Assembly (NCBI RefSeq): GCF_001559075.2
Contig: NZ_CP014015.2
Span: 4,464,001-4,528,000, forward strand
Source of the DNA: Citrobacter amalonaticus
Lineage (GTDB): Bacteria; Pseudomonadota; Gammaproteobacteria; Enterobacterales; Enterobacteriaceae
Reading direction: 5' to 3'
Length of the DNA: 64,000 nt
Each line of letters begins with the position of its first letter. The first letter of the stretch is position 1. The position numbers and the translations under genes were made by a program. This document shows, piece after piece, positions 41,482 through 49,820 of the stretch. The notes under the pieces were generated by a model that was not told where the DNA came from, did no database searches, and saw nothing but the letters and a program-made list of their open reading frames with translations.

Positions 41482-42855
41482 TTATTTCAGCAAACGAACC
41501 CGACAGGTTTTACCTTTAATCTTCCCGTTCTGCAGTTGTTTCCACGCCTTATGCGCGACCGACTGACGGACCGCCACATAGACATGTGCCGGATGCACGG
41601 CAATTTTGCCAATGTCCGCGCCATCCAGACCAATATCTCCGGTTAACGCCCCCAGCACATCGCCTGGACGCATTTTGGCTTTCTTGCCGCCGTCGATGCA
41701 CAACGTCGCCATTTCAGCGACCAGCGGCGCTACGCTGCGTTGCGTTGGCGCAGGGACCCAGTTAAGGGTGATCTGCAGCATTTCAGAGAGAATATTCGCC
41801 CGCTGCGCCTCTTCCGGAGCACAAAAACTGATAGCCAGACCGCTGTTCCCGGCACGCGCGGTACGGCCAATCCGGTGAACGTGAACCTCCGGGTCCCACG
41901 CCAGTTCGAAATTCACCACCAGCTCCAGCGATTTAATATCGAGCCCGCGTGCCGCAACGTCAGTCGCCACCAACACCCGCGCGCTGCCGTTGGCAAAACG
42001 CACCAGCGTCTGATCGCGGTCACGCTGTTCCAGATCGCCATGAAGCGCCAGCGCACTTTGCCCGGCCTCATTGAGTGCATCGCACACCGCCTGACAATCC
42101 TTTTTGGTATTACAGAACACCACGCAGGAAGCTGGCTGATGCTGACTGAGCAGCGTTTGCAACAGCGGAATCTTACCGTGCGCAGAGGTTTCAAAGAATT
42201 GCTGTTCGATGGCGGGGAGCGCATCCACCGCATCAATTTCGATAGAGAGCGGATTACGCTGCACGCGACCGCTGATTGCCGCAATCGCTTCCGGCCAGGT
42301 GGCAGAAAACAGCAGCGTCTGACGCGACGCGGGCGCGAAACGGATCACCTCGTCGATTGCCTCACTGAACCCCATATCCAGCATCCGGTCAGCTTCGTCC
42401 ATCACCAGAGTGGTCAGCGCGTCCAGCGAAACGGTGCCCTTTTGCAGGTGGTCGAGCAAACGACCGGGTGTGGCGACGATAATATGCGGCGCATGCTGAA
42501 GAGAATCGCGCTGCGCTCCGAAGGGTTGGCCACCGCAAAGCGTCAGGATTTTGGTATTCGGTAAGAAACGCGCCAGACGACGCAGTTCACCGGCCACCTG
42601 ATCCGCCAGTTCTCGCGTCGGGCAAAGAACCAGCGACTGCGTCTGAAACAGGGCGACATCAATATGCTGTAACAAGCCGAGACCAAATGCTGCCGTCTTA
42701 CCGCTGCCGGTTTTCGCCTGCACCCGAACATCCTGCCCGGCAAGGATCGCTGGCAGCGCCGCCGCCTGGACGGGGGTCATGGACAGATACCCCAACTCGT
42801 TCAGATTCTCGAGCTGGGCGGCGGGTAACACATTCAGGGTAGCAAAAGCAGTCAC
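41482..42855 (-). CDS. dbpA: ATP-dependent RNA helicase DbpA
   Basis: DEAD-box helicase activated by hairpin 92 of 23S rRNA; acts in assembly of the large ribosomal subunit. 457 residues. Q motif MTPVQAAALPAIL (about 26), motif I AKTGSGKTAA (47-56), PTRELADQ, motif II VMDEADRM, SATWPE, motif VI HRIGRTARAG, and the C-terminal 23S-specific RNA-binding domain KMRPGDVLGALTGDIGLDGADIGKIAV. It is 23 bp downstream of a small proline-rich frame and FnrS on the same strand. Confidence 0.96.
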   Translation of the reverse strand: MTAFATLNVLPAAQLENLNELGYLSMTPVQAAALPAILAGQDVRVQAKTGSGKTAAFGLGLLQHIDVALFQTQSLVLCPTRELADQVAGELRRLARFLPNTKILTLCGGQPFGAQRDSLQHAPHIIVATPGRLLDHLQKGTVSLDALTTLVMDEADRMLDMGFSEAIDEVIRFAPASRQTLLFSATWPEAIAAISGRVQRNPLSIEIDAVDALPAIEQQFFETSAHGKIPLLQTLLSQHQPASCVVFCNTKKDCQAVCDALNEAGQSALALHGDLEQRDRDQTLVRFANGSARVLVATDVAARGLDIKSLELVVNFELAWDPEVHVHRIGRTARAGNSGLAISFCAPEEAQRANILSEMLQITLNWVPAPTQRSVAPLVAEMATLCIDGGKKAKMRPGDVLGALTGDIGLDGADIGKIAVHPAHVYVAVRQSVAHKAWKQLQNGKIKGKTCRVRLLK

Positions 42856-42878
42856 AATTTAATCTCACGGTAAACGAC

Positions 42879-43067
42879 TCACAGTCGGCAGGCGCGTATC
42901 CTCGCAGATCTGCGCGTGCGATGCGACATTTTAATCGGCTCTTCATCCGGCGGCGGATCCGGCATCGGCTGCGGACGAGGAATCGGGTCAGGGATGGGAA
43001 TGGGTTCAGTTGGCACAGAATCAGAGAAATGAATCGTCCGATCGTGCAGAGTTAACAATTGATACAT
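42879..43067 (-). CDS. Small proline-rich protein between FnrS and dbpA, not recognised
   Basis: 62-residue frame with a good ribosome site (GGAGGCAACT before ATG). The product has a plain N-terminal third (MYQLLTLHDRTIHFSDSV), then a Pro/acidic run (EPIPIPDPIPRPQPMPDPPP), then DEEPIKMSHRTRRSARIRACRL with a strongly basic end. No signal peptide or membrane helix. No family recognised. It starts 59 bp after the FnrS terminator and stops 23 bp before dbpA, so it could be read from FnrS read-through or a promoter in that gap. Coding status is likely but unproven. Confidence 0.55.
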   Translation of the reverse strand: MYQLLTLHDRTIHFSDSVPTEPIPIPDPIPRPQPMPDPPPDEEPIKMSHRTRRSARIRACRL

Positions 43068-43126
43068 AGTTGCCTCCGGTCTGTCGTGGACTCCCTTCTT
43101 AGGGTAGTCGCTGAAAACAGGCAGAC

Positions 43127-43248
43127 AAAAAAAAGCCGACTTATTTAAGTCGGCGTCGTACGAATCAATTGTGCTATGCAGTAATTCAAAAAAGGAAGTA
43201 AGACAATATGGAGCGCAACGCCCATCGCTTGACGTTGCATTCACCTGC
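43127..43248 (-). ncRNA. fnrS: Small RNA FnrS
   Basis: FNR-activated Hfq-binding small RNA that represses many aerobic-metabolism messages (sodB, maeA, gpmA and others in E. coli). The 5' end GCAGGTGAATGCAACGTCAA and body are almost identical to E. coli. The 3' terminator is GCCGACTTAAATAAGTCGGC plus eight T (43127-43134). The length of 122 nt equals the E. coli RNA, in the same zntB-dbpA gap and orientation. An FNR box lies upstream. Confidence 0.96.
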
Positions 43249-43283
43249 AAGAGTGATATTGCCCCGAACAGGCGTGCTATTTA

Positions 43284-43297
43284 TTGACTTCGCTCAA
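43284..43297 (-). promoter_or_regulatory. FNR box activating fnrS
   Basis: TTGAC-TTCG-CTCAA matches the FNR consensus TTGAT-N4-ATCAA at eight of ten positions. Its centre is about 42 bases upstream of the predicted FnrS 5' end, the class II activating position. The regulator gene fnr is in the same window. Confidence 0.85.
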
Positions 43298-43343
43298 TCT
43301 TAACACCGTTTTTAGGCAGAGAAATCTCTTAAAACACCCGTTT

Positions 43344-44327
43344 TTACAACCATTTACTACGATGCAACCATAAAGTAACACCACCAATCAGAACCACTAA
43401 CAGAATACAAAAGAGTGAAAAGCCAAATTGCCATCCTCCTCCGGGTATGCCGCCGAGATTGACGCCGAACAGTCCGGTCAGAAACGTGCTGGGGAGGAAA
43501 ACCATCGCCATCAATGACATGGTATAGGTACGTCTTGCCAGTGACTCCTGCATCACCTGGGCAATTTCATCCGCCATCACGCCGGTGCGGGCGATACAGG
43601 CATCAATTTCATCCAGCCCTCTTCCCAGCCGGTCGGCAATGTCCTGCATCCGGCGTCGCTGATCGTCCGTCATCCACGCCAGACGCTCGCTGGCCAGTCG
43701 CGAATAGACATCGCGCTGCGGCGCCATATAGCGGCGCATCACAATCAGTTGTTTTCGCAATAGCGCGAGGAAGCCGCGCGGCGGGATTTGCTGATCGAGC
43801 AGATTGTCTTCGAGGTCGATGATTTTATCGTGCAACTGTTCGATAAATTCGCTGGCGTGATCGGTCAGCGCATCGCATACGTCAACCAGCCAGCCGCCGC
43901 AGTCAGCAGGCCCGGTGCCTTCCTGGAGATCGCTGACGACATCGTCAAGCGCCAGCACCTTCCGCTGACGCGTGGAGACAATCAGCCGTTCATCCATATA
44001 CAGACGCATCGCCACCAGTTGGTCCGGGCGCTCATCAGTGCTGCCATTGATACAGCGCAGCGTAATAAGCGTCCCTTCGCCCAGGCGGCTGACGCGTGGA
44101 CGAAGGCTTTCTCCCGCCAGCGCATCCCTGACATTATTCGGCAGCAGCGGCGTTGTCGCCAGCCATTGCGCGCTGTCCGGATGCGTGTAGTTCAGATGCA
44201 GCCAGCACGGATGTTCACGGCTGATCACATCATCATCTTCCAGCGGTTTCACGCCGCCTTTGCCGTCCAGCAACCAGGCAAACACCGCATCCGGCACACT
44301 AACTTGAGACCCTTTAATGGCTTCCAT
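43344..44327 (-). CDS. zntB: Zinc transporter ZntB (CorA superfamily)
   Basis: Pentameric inner-membrane zinc transporter; first described as efflux in Salmonella, later shown to carry proton-driven uptake. 327 residues as in E. coli, starting MEAIKGSQVSVPDAVFAWLL. Large cytosolic domain, then two C-terminal helices with the family's GVN signature variant (FLTGLFGVNLGGIPGG) between them. The start is the second in-frame ATG, which fits the known length. Confidence 0.95.
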   Translation of the reverse strand: MEAIKGSQVSVPDAVFAWLLDGKGGVKPLEDDDVISREHPCWLHLNYTHPDSAQWLATTPLLPNNVRDALAGESLRPRVSRLGEGTLITLRCINGSTDERPDQLVAMRLYMDERLIVSTRQRKVLALDDVVSDLQEGTGPADCGGWLVDVCDALTDHASEFIEQLHDKIIDLEDNLLDQQIPPRGFLALLRKQLIVMRRYMAPQRDVYSRLASERLAWMTDDQRRRMQDIADRLGRGLDEIDACIARTGVMADEIAQVMQESLARRTYTMSLMAMVFLPSTFLTGLFGVNLGGIPGGGWQFGFSLFCILLVVLIGGVTLWLHRSKWL

Positions 44328-44416
44328 TTTGCTTCCCATACTTCGCGCTTTTCTGGTTAGTCTAGCCGTCGACGTATGTTAAGCAACCACTCATTCTCCC
44401 AATGTGCTGCCAGGGC

Positions 44417-45550
44417 TCATGAAAAGCCACGGGCGTAGCGCTTGTGTGCTGAGGTAGAAATCTCTTCTGTCGAATCACTTAAACGGAACTGATGTGTTTT
44501 CGACTGGAGATCGACAACCTGCGATTTCAGCACATCCGACGATCCGGATAATTCATCCACCATCAACGCGTTACTTTGGGTAACTTTTTCCAGTTCGTTC
44601 ATTGCCTGGGTTATCTGATTTATTCCTTTTTCCTGCTCAGCCGTGGTGGTTGATATTTCCTGCATCAACTGACTTAACTGCCCTGCGCCCTGAACGATTT
44701 CCTGCATATTCTTTTCTGTTTCGCCTACGACCGTTGCGCCTTGTTGTACATTTTGATGCGTGACGTCGATAAGTCCCCGAATATTTTTTGCGGCTTCGGC
44801 ACTTCTGTGCGCCAGATTTCGCACCTCCGTCGCCACAACGGAAAATCCTTTTCCTTGCTCACCGGCGCGCGCCGCTTCGACTGCAGCATTCAGGGCCAGA
44901 ATATTGGTCTGGAACGCAATATCATCAATCAGGGTAATTATTTCTGTCATTTGCTGTGTACACGTCGTGATCGAATGCATGTTGCTGGCAACCTGAACCA
45001 TTAATTCGCTGCCTTTGTACGCGCATTGCATCGCGCTATTGGCCTGCTGATTAGCGAGTCGCGTGTGGTCAGCGTTGTTACGCGTGCTGGCCGCCATCTG
45101 TTCCATGCTGGCAGCCGTCTGGATTAAAGAGGCAGACTGTTGTTCCGTTTTTACGGATAATTCAGCGCTACGGGCGGCCAGTTGCTCTGACAACAACAGC
45201 GCCGTTTTCGAGGAAAGTCGGATCTCGCGCACCAGCGTCGCGATACTGCCGGATAAACTGTTGATACCCGGAATCAGTCTCCCGGCGCAGTTATTACCAA
45301 ATTCAGGAATATGAACGGCGAGATTTCCCGCTGTCACCTGTTCAATACTTTTCTTTACCGTATTGATGGGCGTGACAAGATATATTGTCATGTAGCACCA
45401 TAATGCGAATAACGCCAACAAAAAAAGTACGTTCATTGAAATAATAACCGACAGCCTGACCGAGTACATTATTTGTACAATGTTAATCAGACTAAAGGTA
45501 AATAGCAGAAATACGATAATAAATGTTCTGACGCTAATGTGTTTTAACAT
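44417..45550 (-). CDS. Chemoreceptor lacking a periplasmic ligand domain
   Basis: Methyl-accepting chemotaxis protein of 377 residues, far shorter than Tar/Trg. Two hydrophobic helices (about 8-29 and 33-58) are separated by only a few residues, so there is no periplasmic sensor. HAMP follows (TPINTVKKSIEQVTAGNLAVHIPEF), then a full cytoplasmic hairpin with the conserved tip IAFQTNILALNAAVEAARAGEQGKGF and CheA/CheW contacts. No C-terminal NWETF-type tail. It may sense membrane state, energy or an internal cue. Salmonella Tip is a possible counterpart, but I could not confirm this. Confidence 0.88.
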   Translation of the reverse strand: MLKHISVRTFIIVFLLFTFSLINIVQIMYSVRLSVIISMNVLFLLALFALWCYMTIYLVTPINTVKKSIEQVTAGNLAVHIPEFGNNCAGRLIPGINSLSGSIATLVREIRLSSKTALLLSEQLAARSAELSVKTEQQSASLIQTAASMEQMAASTRNNADHTRLANQQANSAMQCAYKGSELMVQVASNMHSITTCTQQMTEIITLIDDIAFQTNILALNAAVEAARAGEQGKGFSVVATEVRNLAHRSAEAAKNIRGLIDVTHQNVQQGATVVGETEKNMQEIVQGAGQLSQLMQEISTTTAEQEKGINQITQAMNELEKVTQSNALMVDELSGSSDVLKSQVVDLQSKTHQFRLSDSTEEISTSAHKRYARGFS

Positions 45551-45973
45551 TTTAAACCTGTTAGTGGTTAATATGGCAGGTCATATTTATATAGCATCAG
45601 AAAAGCATATATTCTTCACGTTCAGCTCGCTATTCGAACTTCACGCAGAGATCCATCGAATTTACTTTAAAGAAGGATAATGCCAATTAAGTTTGCCTTA
45701 TGCTTACCGTTAATCATGAGGTGAGACCGCTTTCCCCTGCACGCCCAAGCGATTCCACTGCTTAACAGTTAAGCGATACAACACTCTCTTTGATAAACGT
45801 TTAATCTGACTTAAATGATTAGATTTCATAACGTTTGAGTACGCACAGTCACGCTCTTGCCGCTTTTCGCCTTTGAACGCTAATGAGGTGGGCAAAAATT
45901 TCGGTATTTGTCCTTTCATTTCTCATGCGAATGGATGAATCCCTGCTAAATTTAACTGCACGACAGACATTCG
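45551..45973. promoter_or_regulatory. Divergent control region, chemoreceptor / MHYT gene
   Basis: 423 bp between divergent genes. A 15-base perfect palindrome GCTTAACAGTTAAGC lies at 45760-45774. No sigma-28 promoter with correct spacing was found for the chemoreceptor. No credible gene is present. Confidence 0.4.
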
Positions 45974-48100
45974 ATGGAAAGCCAGATGTTGCACGTATCA
46001 TGGGATCCGGTTTTAATCGGCATCTCGTTTCTTGTTGCGTTCATAGCTGCATTTGTCTCCCTCGATAGCGCGGGTAAAGTGGCTATTTCTGTGCGGCGAG
46101 AATCGACATTCTGGCGCTTATCGGGTGGTATTACGCTCGGTATGGGGATCTGGTCAATGCACTTCATCGGAATGTTGGCGATGAAAATGAGCATGCCCCT
46201 TAACTATCATCTTCCGCTGACCGCCCTCTCCTTTGCGATCGCCCTGATTGCGGCGTCGCTGGCGATTCACATTGCCATTTCCGGTATTCCACTTTCACGA
46301 ATCAGACTACTTGCCGCCACCACGGTTCTGAGCATAGGAATGGTGGCCATGCATTATATCGGGATGGCAGCGATCGTTGGGCACGGCGCTATCGTCTGGA
46401 ATCAGGGGCTGGTTGCTCTGTCCGTTATTATTGCCGTTGCGGCCTCCGGTCTCGGCCTGCGGCTGGCTTTTACGCCGCGCCAGACTACACGTCAGGCCTT
46501 GCTTAACCGATTGGCCGCGTCGTTGATTGTCGCCCTGGCGATCTCCGCCATGCATTACACCGGCATGAGCGCCGCCACATTCAGTCATCACAACCACGAA
46601 CTCCACACGGGCTTAAGCCAGGTCGAACTCGCCGTTTGCGTCGCAGGTATTACGCTGGTCACGCTGGGTATGATGCTAATCATCGCGATGCTGGACTCGC
46701 ACATGCGGACGTCGCAGTTGGCGGAAACGCTCTCTCAACTCAACAAACAACTGACGCAGCAACGTCATTTTGATGCGCTAACAGGACTGCCAAACCGCGC
46801 GCAAATCGATACCTGCTTACTCAACTGTATGGAAGATTCGGCGCTCCAGCAGCGGCGATTTGCCGTTGCCTTTATCGATCTTGACCGCTTTAAAATCGTC
46901 AATGATACCTGGGGGCACCATATAGGCGACCAGTTATTGATAGCCAGTAGCCAACGCATCCTCGCCTGCCTTGATGACACCATGACGCTAGCCCGCTTAG
47001 GCGGCGATGAATTTATTCTGTTGATGCCAGAGAACAATACCGAAGCCATCTCCTCGCGAATGGACCGTATTGCCAACGCCCTGCGAATGCCTTTCTCCCT
47101 TTCAGGTCATATTATTCGTGTTTCGCTCAGCGCCGGACTCAGCTTCTATCCCGAACATGGCACCACCACCCATGAGTTACGCGTGAAGGCGGATGTCGCG
47201 ATGTATCATGTGAAACAACAGGGTCGGGATGGCTGGGCCATCTACCAGCCGGAAATGGAAGCCACTGTGACCACTGCGCCAGCCTTCTTACAGGGCCTGT
47301 CCCAGGCACTGGCGCGTAATGAATTCGAGTTGTGGTATCAGCCCAAATACACCGCCAGCGATCACACGCTGACCGGCTTCGAGGCGCTACTGCGCTGGCG
47401 GCATCCGGAACACGGGTTACTGCTGCCTGGCGCGTTTCTTGCCACGCTTGAAGATACGGGCCTCATGCTTTCGGTCGGGAAATGGGTGATTCAGCAGGCC
47501 TGCTCACAGCTCTGTCAGTGGACCCAGCAAGGGCATACCGACTGGTCGCTCGCGGTTAACCTTTCTCCCACACAGTTTGAACAGCATGATATTGTTGATA
47601 TCGTCTGTAGCGCGCTTGCCCGCTATCAGATCCCGCCGTCACGGTTAACGCTGGAAATAACCGAAAGTGCCGCGCTGAAAAATCTCGGGCGGAGCATCGA
47701 GATCCTTAATGCTTTCTCGACTGCCGGGATCACGGTTTCTATTGATGATTTCGGAACCGGATATTCAAACATGCTAATGTTGAAATCCCTCCCGGCCCGG
47801 GAACTGAAGATCGATCGTATCTTTATTAAAGATATCAATGAGAACAACAAGAGCAGCAAAATTGTCTCGACGATTATTGATATTGCCCACTCTATGAATT
47901 TACGCGTCGTCGCGGAAGGGATCGAAACGCCAGAACAAGAGCGACTTCTGACGCAGATGGGCTGTGGCGTACTGCAAGGCTTTTTATATGCGCAACCCAT
48001 ACCAGCGCAGCAAATACCAACACTATTACAAAGGGATAGCCTCATTAAACAGCTGAACGTTGTTTCCTGTTTACCGCAACAACGTTCTATCACACTATAA
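45974..48100 (+). CDS. MHYT-GGDEF-EAL cyclic-di-GMP enzyme
   Basis: Inner-membrane protein of 708 residues that may make and/or break cyclic-di-GMP. Seven-helix MHYT sensor (about 10-240) with three motif copies: MHFIGM (62-67), MHYIGM (126-131), MHYTGM (193-198); MHYT domains are thought to bind copper and sense O2, CO or NO. GGDEF domain has an intact GGDEF (343-347) but no RxxD inhibitory site. EAL domain has EALLR (470-474), NLSPTQF, ITES, DDFGTGYS, KIDRIFI and EGIE, so phosphodiesterase residues look complete. The start has a weak ribosome site; an ATG four codons in is an alternative. Followed 53 bp later by a second cyclic-di-GMP gene. Confidence 0.92.
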   Translation: MESQMLHVSWDPVLIGISFLVAFIAAFVSLDSAGKVAISVRRESTFWRLSGGITLGMGIWSMHFIGMLAMKMSMPLNYHLPLTALSFAIALIAASLAIHIAISGIPLSRIRLLAATTVLSIGMVAMHYIGMAAIVGHGAIVWNQGLVALSVIIAVAASGLGLRLAFTPRQTTRQALLNRLAASLIVALAISAMHYTGMSAATFSHHNHELHTGLSQVELAVCVAGITLVTLGMMLIIAMLDSHMRTSQLAETLSQLNKQLTQQRHFDALTGLPNRAQIDTCLLNCMEDSALQQRRFAVAFIDLDRFKIVNDTWGHHIGDQLLIASSQRILACLDDTMTLARLGGDEFILLMPENNTEAISSRMDRIANALRMPFSLSGHIIRVSLSAGLSFYPEHGTTTHELRVKADVAMYHVKQQGRDGWAIYQPEMEATVTTAPAFLQGLSQALARNEFELWYQPKYTASDHTLTGFEALLRWRHPEHGLLLPGAFLATLEDTGLMLSVGKWVIQQACSQLCQWTQQGHTDWSLAVNLSPTQFEQHDIVDIVCSALARYQIPPSRLTLEITESAALKNLGRSIEILNAFSTAGITVSIDDFGTGYSNMLMLKSLPARELKIDRIFIKDINENNKSSKIVSTIIDIAHSMNLRVVAEGIETPEQERLLTQMGCGVLQGFLYAQPIPAQQIPTLLQRDSLIKQLNVVSCLPQQRSITL

Positions 48101-48153
48101 AAAACGATATTCGCATGGTTGCACAATAATTAATAAAAATAACAGGATTACTG

Positions 48154-49386
48154 ATGATTGCACACAACCTGAATGCACTGGATTTATTAACACTGCCGGT
48201 CTGGATCGTCTCCCCCTGTACCGAAGAATTAGTTTTTGCCAATCGTATCGCCAGAGAGGTGATGCAGGGGTACACCTTCAGCCAACTGCGTAAAGGGGTG
48301 TATTCCACCCATGCGCAGAATACATTGCCGAACTATATTACCGATCTTCGTCGCCAGCGGGATATTGTCGAGATTCTGACGGTGCCTCGTGAGAATCATC
48401 AGGCTGCACTCACCTGTCGGTTGTCGATTAACGATCTGCCAGGAACCGGTGAAGTGATTCTGTTTGAAGGCATTGATATCCCGGCGGTACAGGGGTTGAA
48501 AGCCAGCCGGTCCGCCACTTATCAGCGTAAAAAGCAGGGATTCTATGCCCGATTTTTTCTCACTAACTCCGCCCCTATGCTGCTGATCGATCCGTCAAGA
48601 GATGGCCTGATTGTCGACGCCAACCTGGCGGCACTCAATTTCTACGGCTACAGCCTGGAAGCGATGTGCCAAAAGCACACCTGGGAAATCAATATGTTGG
48701 GTCGCCAGGTTCTGCCCGTTATGCATGAGATCGCGCGACTGCCGGGCGGGCATAAGCCGTTAAATTTTGTCCATAAAATTGCCGATGGCACCACCCGTCA
48801 TGTGCAAACCTATGCCGGGCCGATTGAAATCTACGGCGACAGACTGATGTTGTGCATCATTCACGATATTACCGAACAGAAACGTCTCGAACAGGAACTG
48901 GAGCGCGCCGCCCTGCATGACGCTCTGACCGGATTACTCAATCGCCGCCAGTTCTATCAACTGACCGAACAGGGGCAGATGCAGCATCTCACCCTGGCCC
49001 AGGATTACAGTCTGCTGCTCATTGATACCGATCGGTTTAAAAGCATTAATGACCTGTATGGTCATCTGAAAGGCGATGAAGTTCTCTGCGAGCTGGCTCG
49101 AAACCTGGAGTCCTGTGCACGCAAAGGGGATTTAGTGTTTCGCTGGGGCGGCGAGGAGTTTGTCCTGTTGTTACCGCGCACTCCGCTGGAGACCGCGTTG
49201 CAGTTAGCCGAATCCATACGCGCATCGGTAGCGAAAATCGGCCTTCCCGGCCTGCCGCGCTTTACCGTGAGTATTGGCGTCGCCCACCGCGAACCGAACG
49301 AAAGTATCGATGAACTGTTTAAACGGGTGGATGCCGCGCTCTACCGGGCCAAAAACGATGGCAGAAACCGGGTACTGGCCGCCTGA
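48154..49386 (+). CDS. PAS-GGDEF diguanylate cyclase
   Basis: 410-residue cytosolic diguanylate cyclase, no membrane segment. A degenerate PAS-like region (about 5-110), a clear PAS domain (about 132-245: NSAPMLLIDPSRDGLIVDANLAALNFYGYS), a short linker helix, and a GGDEF domain with GGEEF at 332-336. RKGD at 323-326 is an RxxD inhibitory site exactly five residues upstream, so product feedback is expected. Start after AGGATTACTG, 53 bp behind the MHYT gene, probably one operon. Confidence 0.92.
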   Translation: MIAHNLNALDLLTLPVWIVSPCTEELVFANRIAREVMQGYTFSQLRKGVYSTHAQNTLPNYITDLRRQRDIVEILTVPRENHQAALTCRLSINDLPGTGEVILFEGIDIPAVQGLKASRSATYQRKKQGFYARFFLTNSAPMLLIDPSRDGLIVDANLAALNFYGYSLEAMCQKHTWEINMLGRQVLPVMHEIARLPGGHKPLNFVHKIADGTTRHVQTYAGPIEIYGDRLMLCIIHDITEQKRLEQELERAALHDALTGLLNRRQFYQLTEQGQMQHLTLAQDYSLLLIDTDRFKSINDLYGHLKGDEVLCELARNLESCARKGDLVFRWGGEEFVLLLPRTPLETALQLAESIRASVAKIGLPGLPRFTVSIGVAHREPNESIDELFKRVDAALYRAKNDGRNRVLAA

Positions 49387-49395
49387 GAAACGATG

Positions 49396-49422
49396 CCCCG
49401 ACGGCGCGTACCGTCGTCGGGG
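49396..49422. terminator. Hairpin between convergent cyclase gene and pcaC
   Basis: CCCCGACGG and CCGTCGTCGGGG pair with a small bulge; no strong T run on either side. Confidence 0.45.
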
Positions 49423-49430
49423 AACCTGAT

Positions 49431-49820
49431 TTACTTCCCGTCGGCGTCGCGCTGGTCGAACACTTGCTGCGCCAGATGCAACGTCGCATTGGCGGCGGGC
49501 AGACCGCAATAAAGTGCCGAATGCATGATCAGCTCTTTCAACTCCTCACGCGTCACGCCGTTGTTGAACGCGGCATTGAGATGCATTTTTAGCTCCGCCT
49601 CGCGGTTCAGCGCAATCAGCATCGCAATGGTTATCATACTGCGCGTATGCCGATCCAGTCCGGGGCGACTCCAGATATCGCCCCAGGCATAACGGGTAAT
49701 AAACTGCTGAAAGTCTTCATTCAGCGGCGTCAGGTTTTGCACCGTCCTGTCAACATGCGCATCGCCCAGAACCGCCCTGCGTACGGCCATTCCCTGCTGA
49801 TAGCGTTCTTCATCCTGCAT
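49431..49820 (-). CDS. pcaC: 4-carboxymuconolactone decarboxylase PcaC
   Basis: Removes CO2 from 4-carboxymuconolactone to give 3-oxoadipate enol-lactone in the protocatechuate branch of the beta-ketoadipate pathway. 129 residues, standalone CMD (AhpD-like) fold: RYQQGMAVRRAVLGDAHVDR, YAWGDIWSRPGLDRHTRSMITIAMLIALNREAELKMHLNAAFNNGVTREELKE. In some bacteria it is fused to PcaD; here it is separate but its start overlaps the end of pcaD by 11 bases. Last gene of the pca operon. Confidence 0.93.
   Translation of the reverse strand: MQDEERYQQGMAVRRAVLGDAHVDRTVQNLTPLNEDFQQFITRYAWGDIWSRPGLDRHTRSMITIAMLIALNREAELKMHLNAAFNNGVTREELKELIMHSALYCGLPAANATLHLAQQVFDQRDADGK

Noticed and set aside
45710..45919. 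69-codon minus-strand frame between the chemoreceptor and MHYT gene
   Set aside because: No ribosome site, no recognisable features, composition like the surrounding non-coding DNA.
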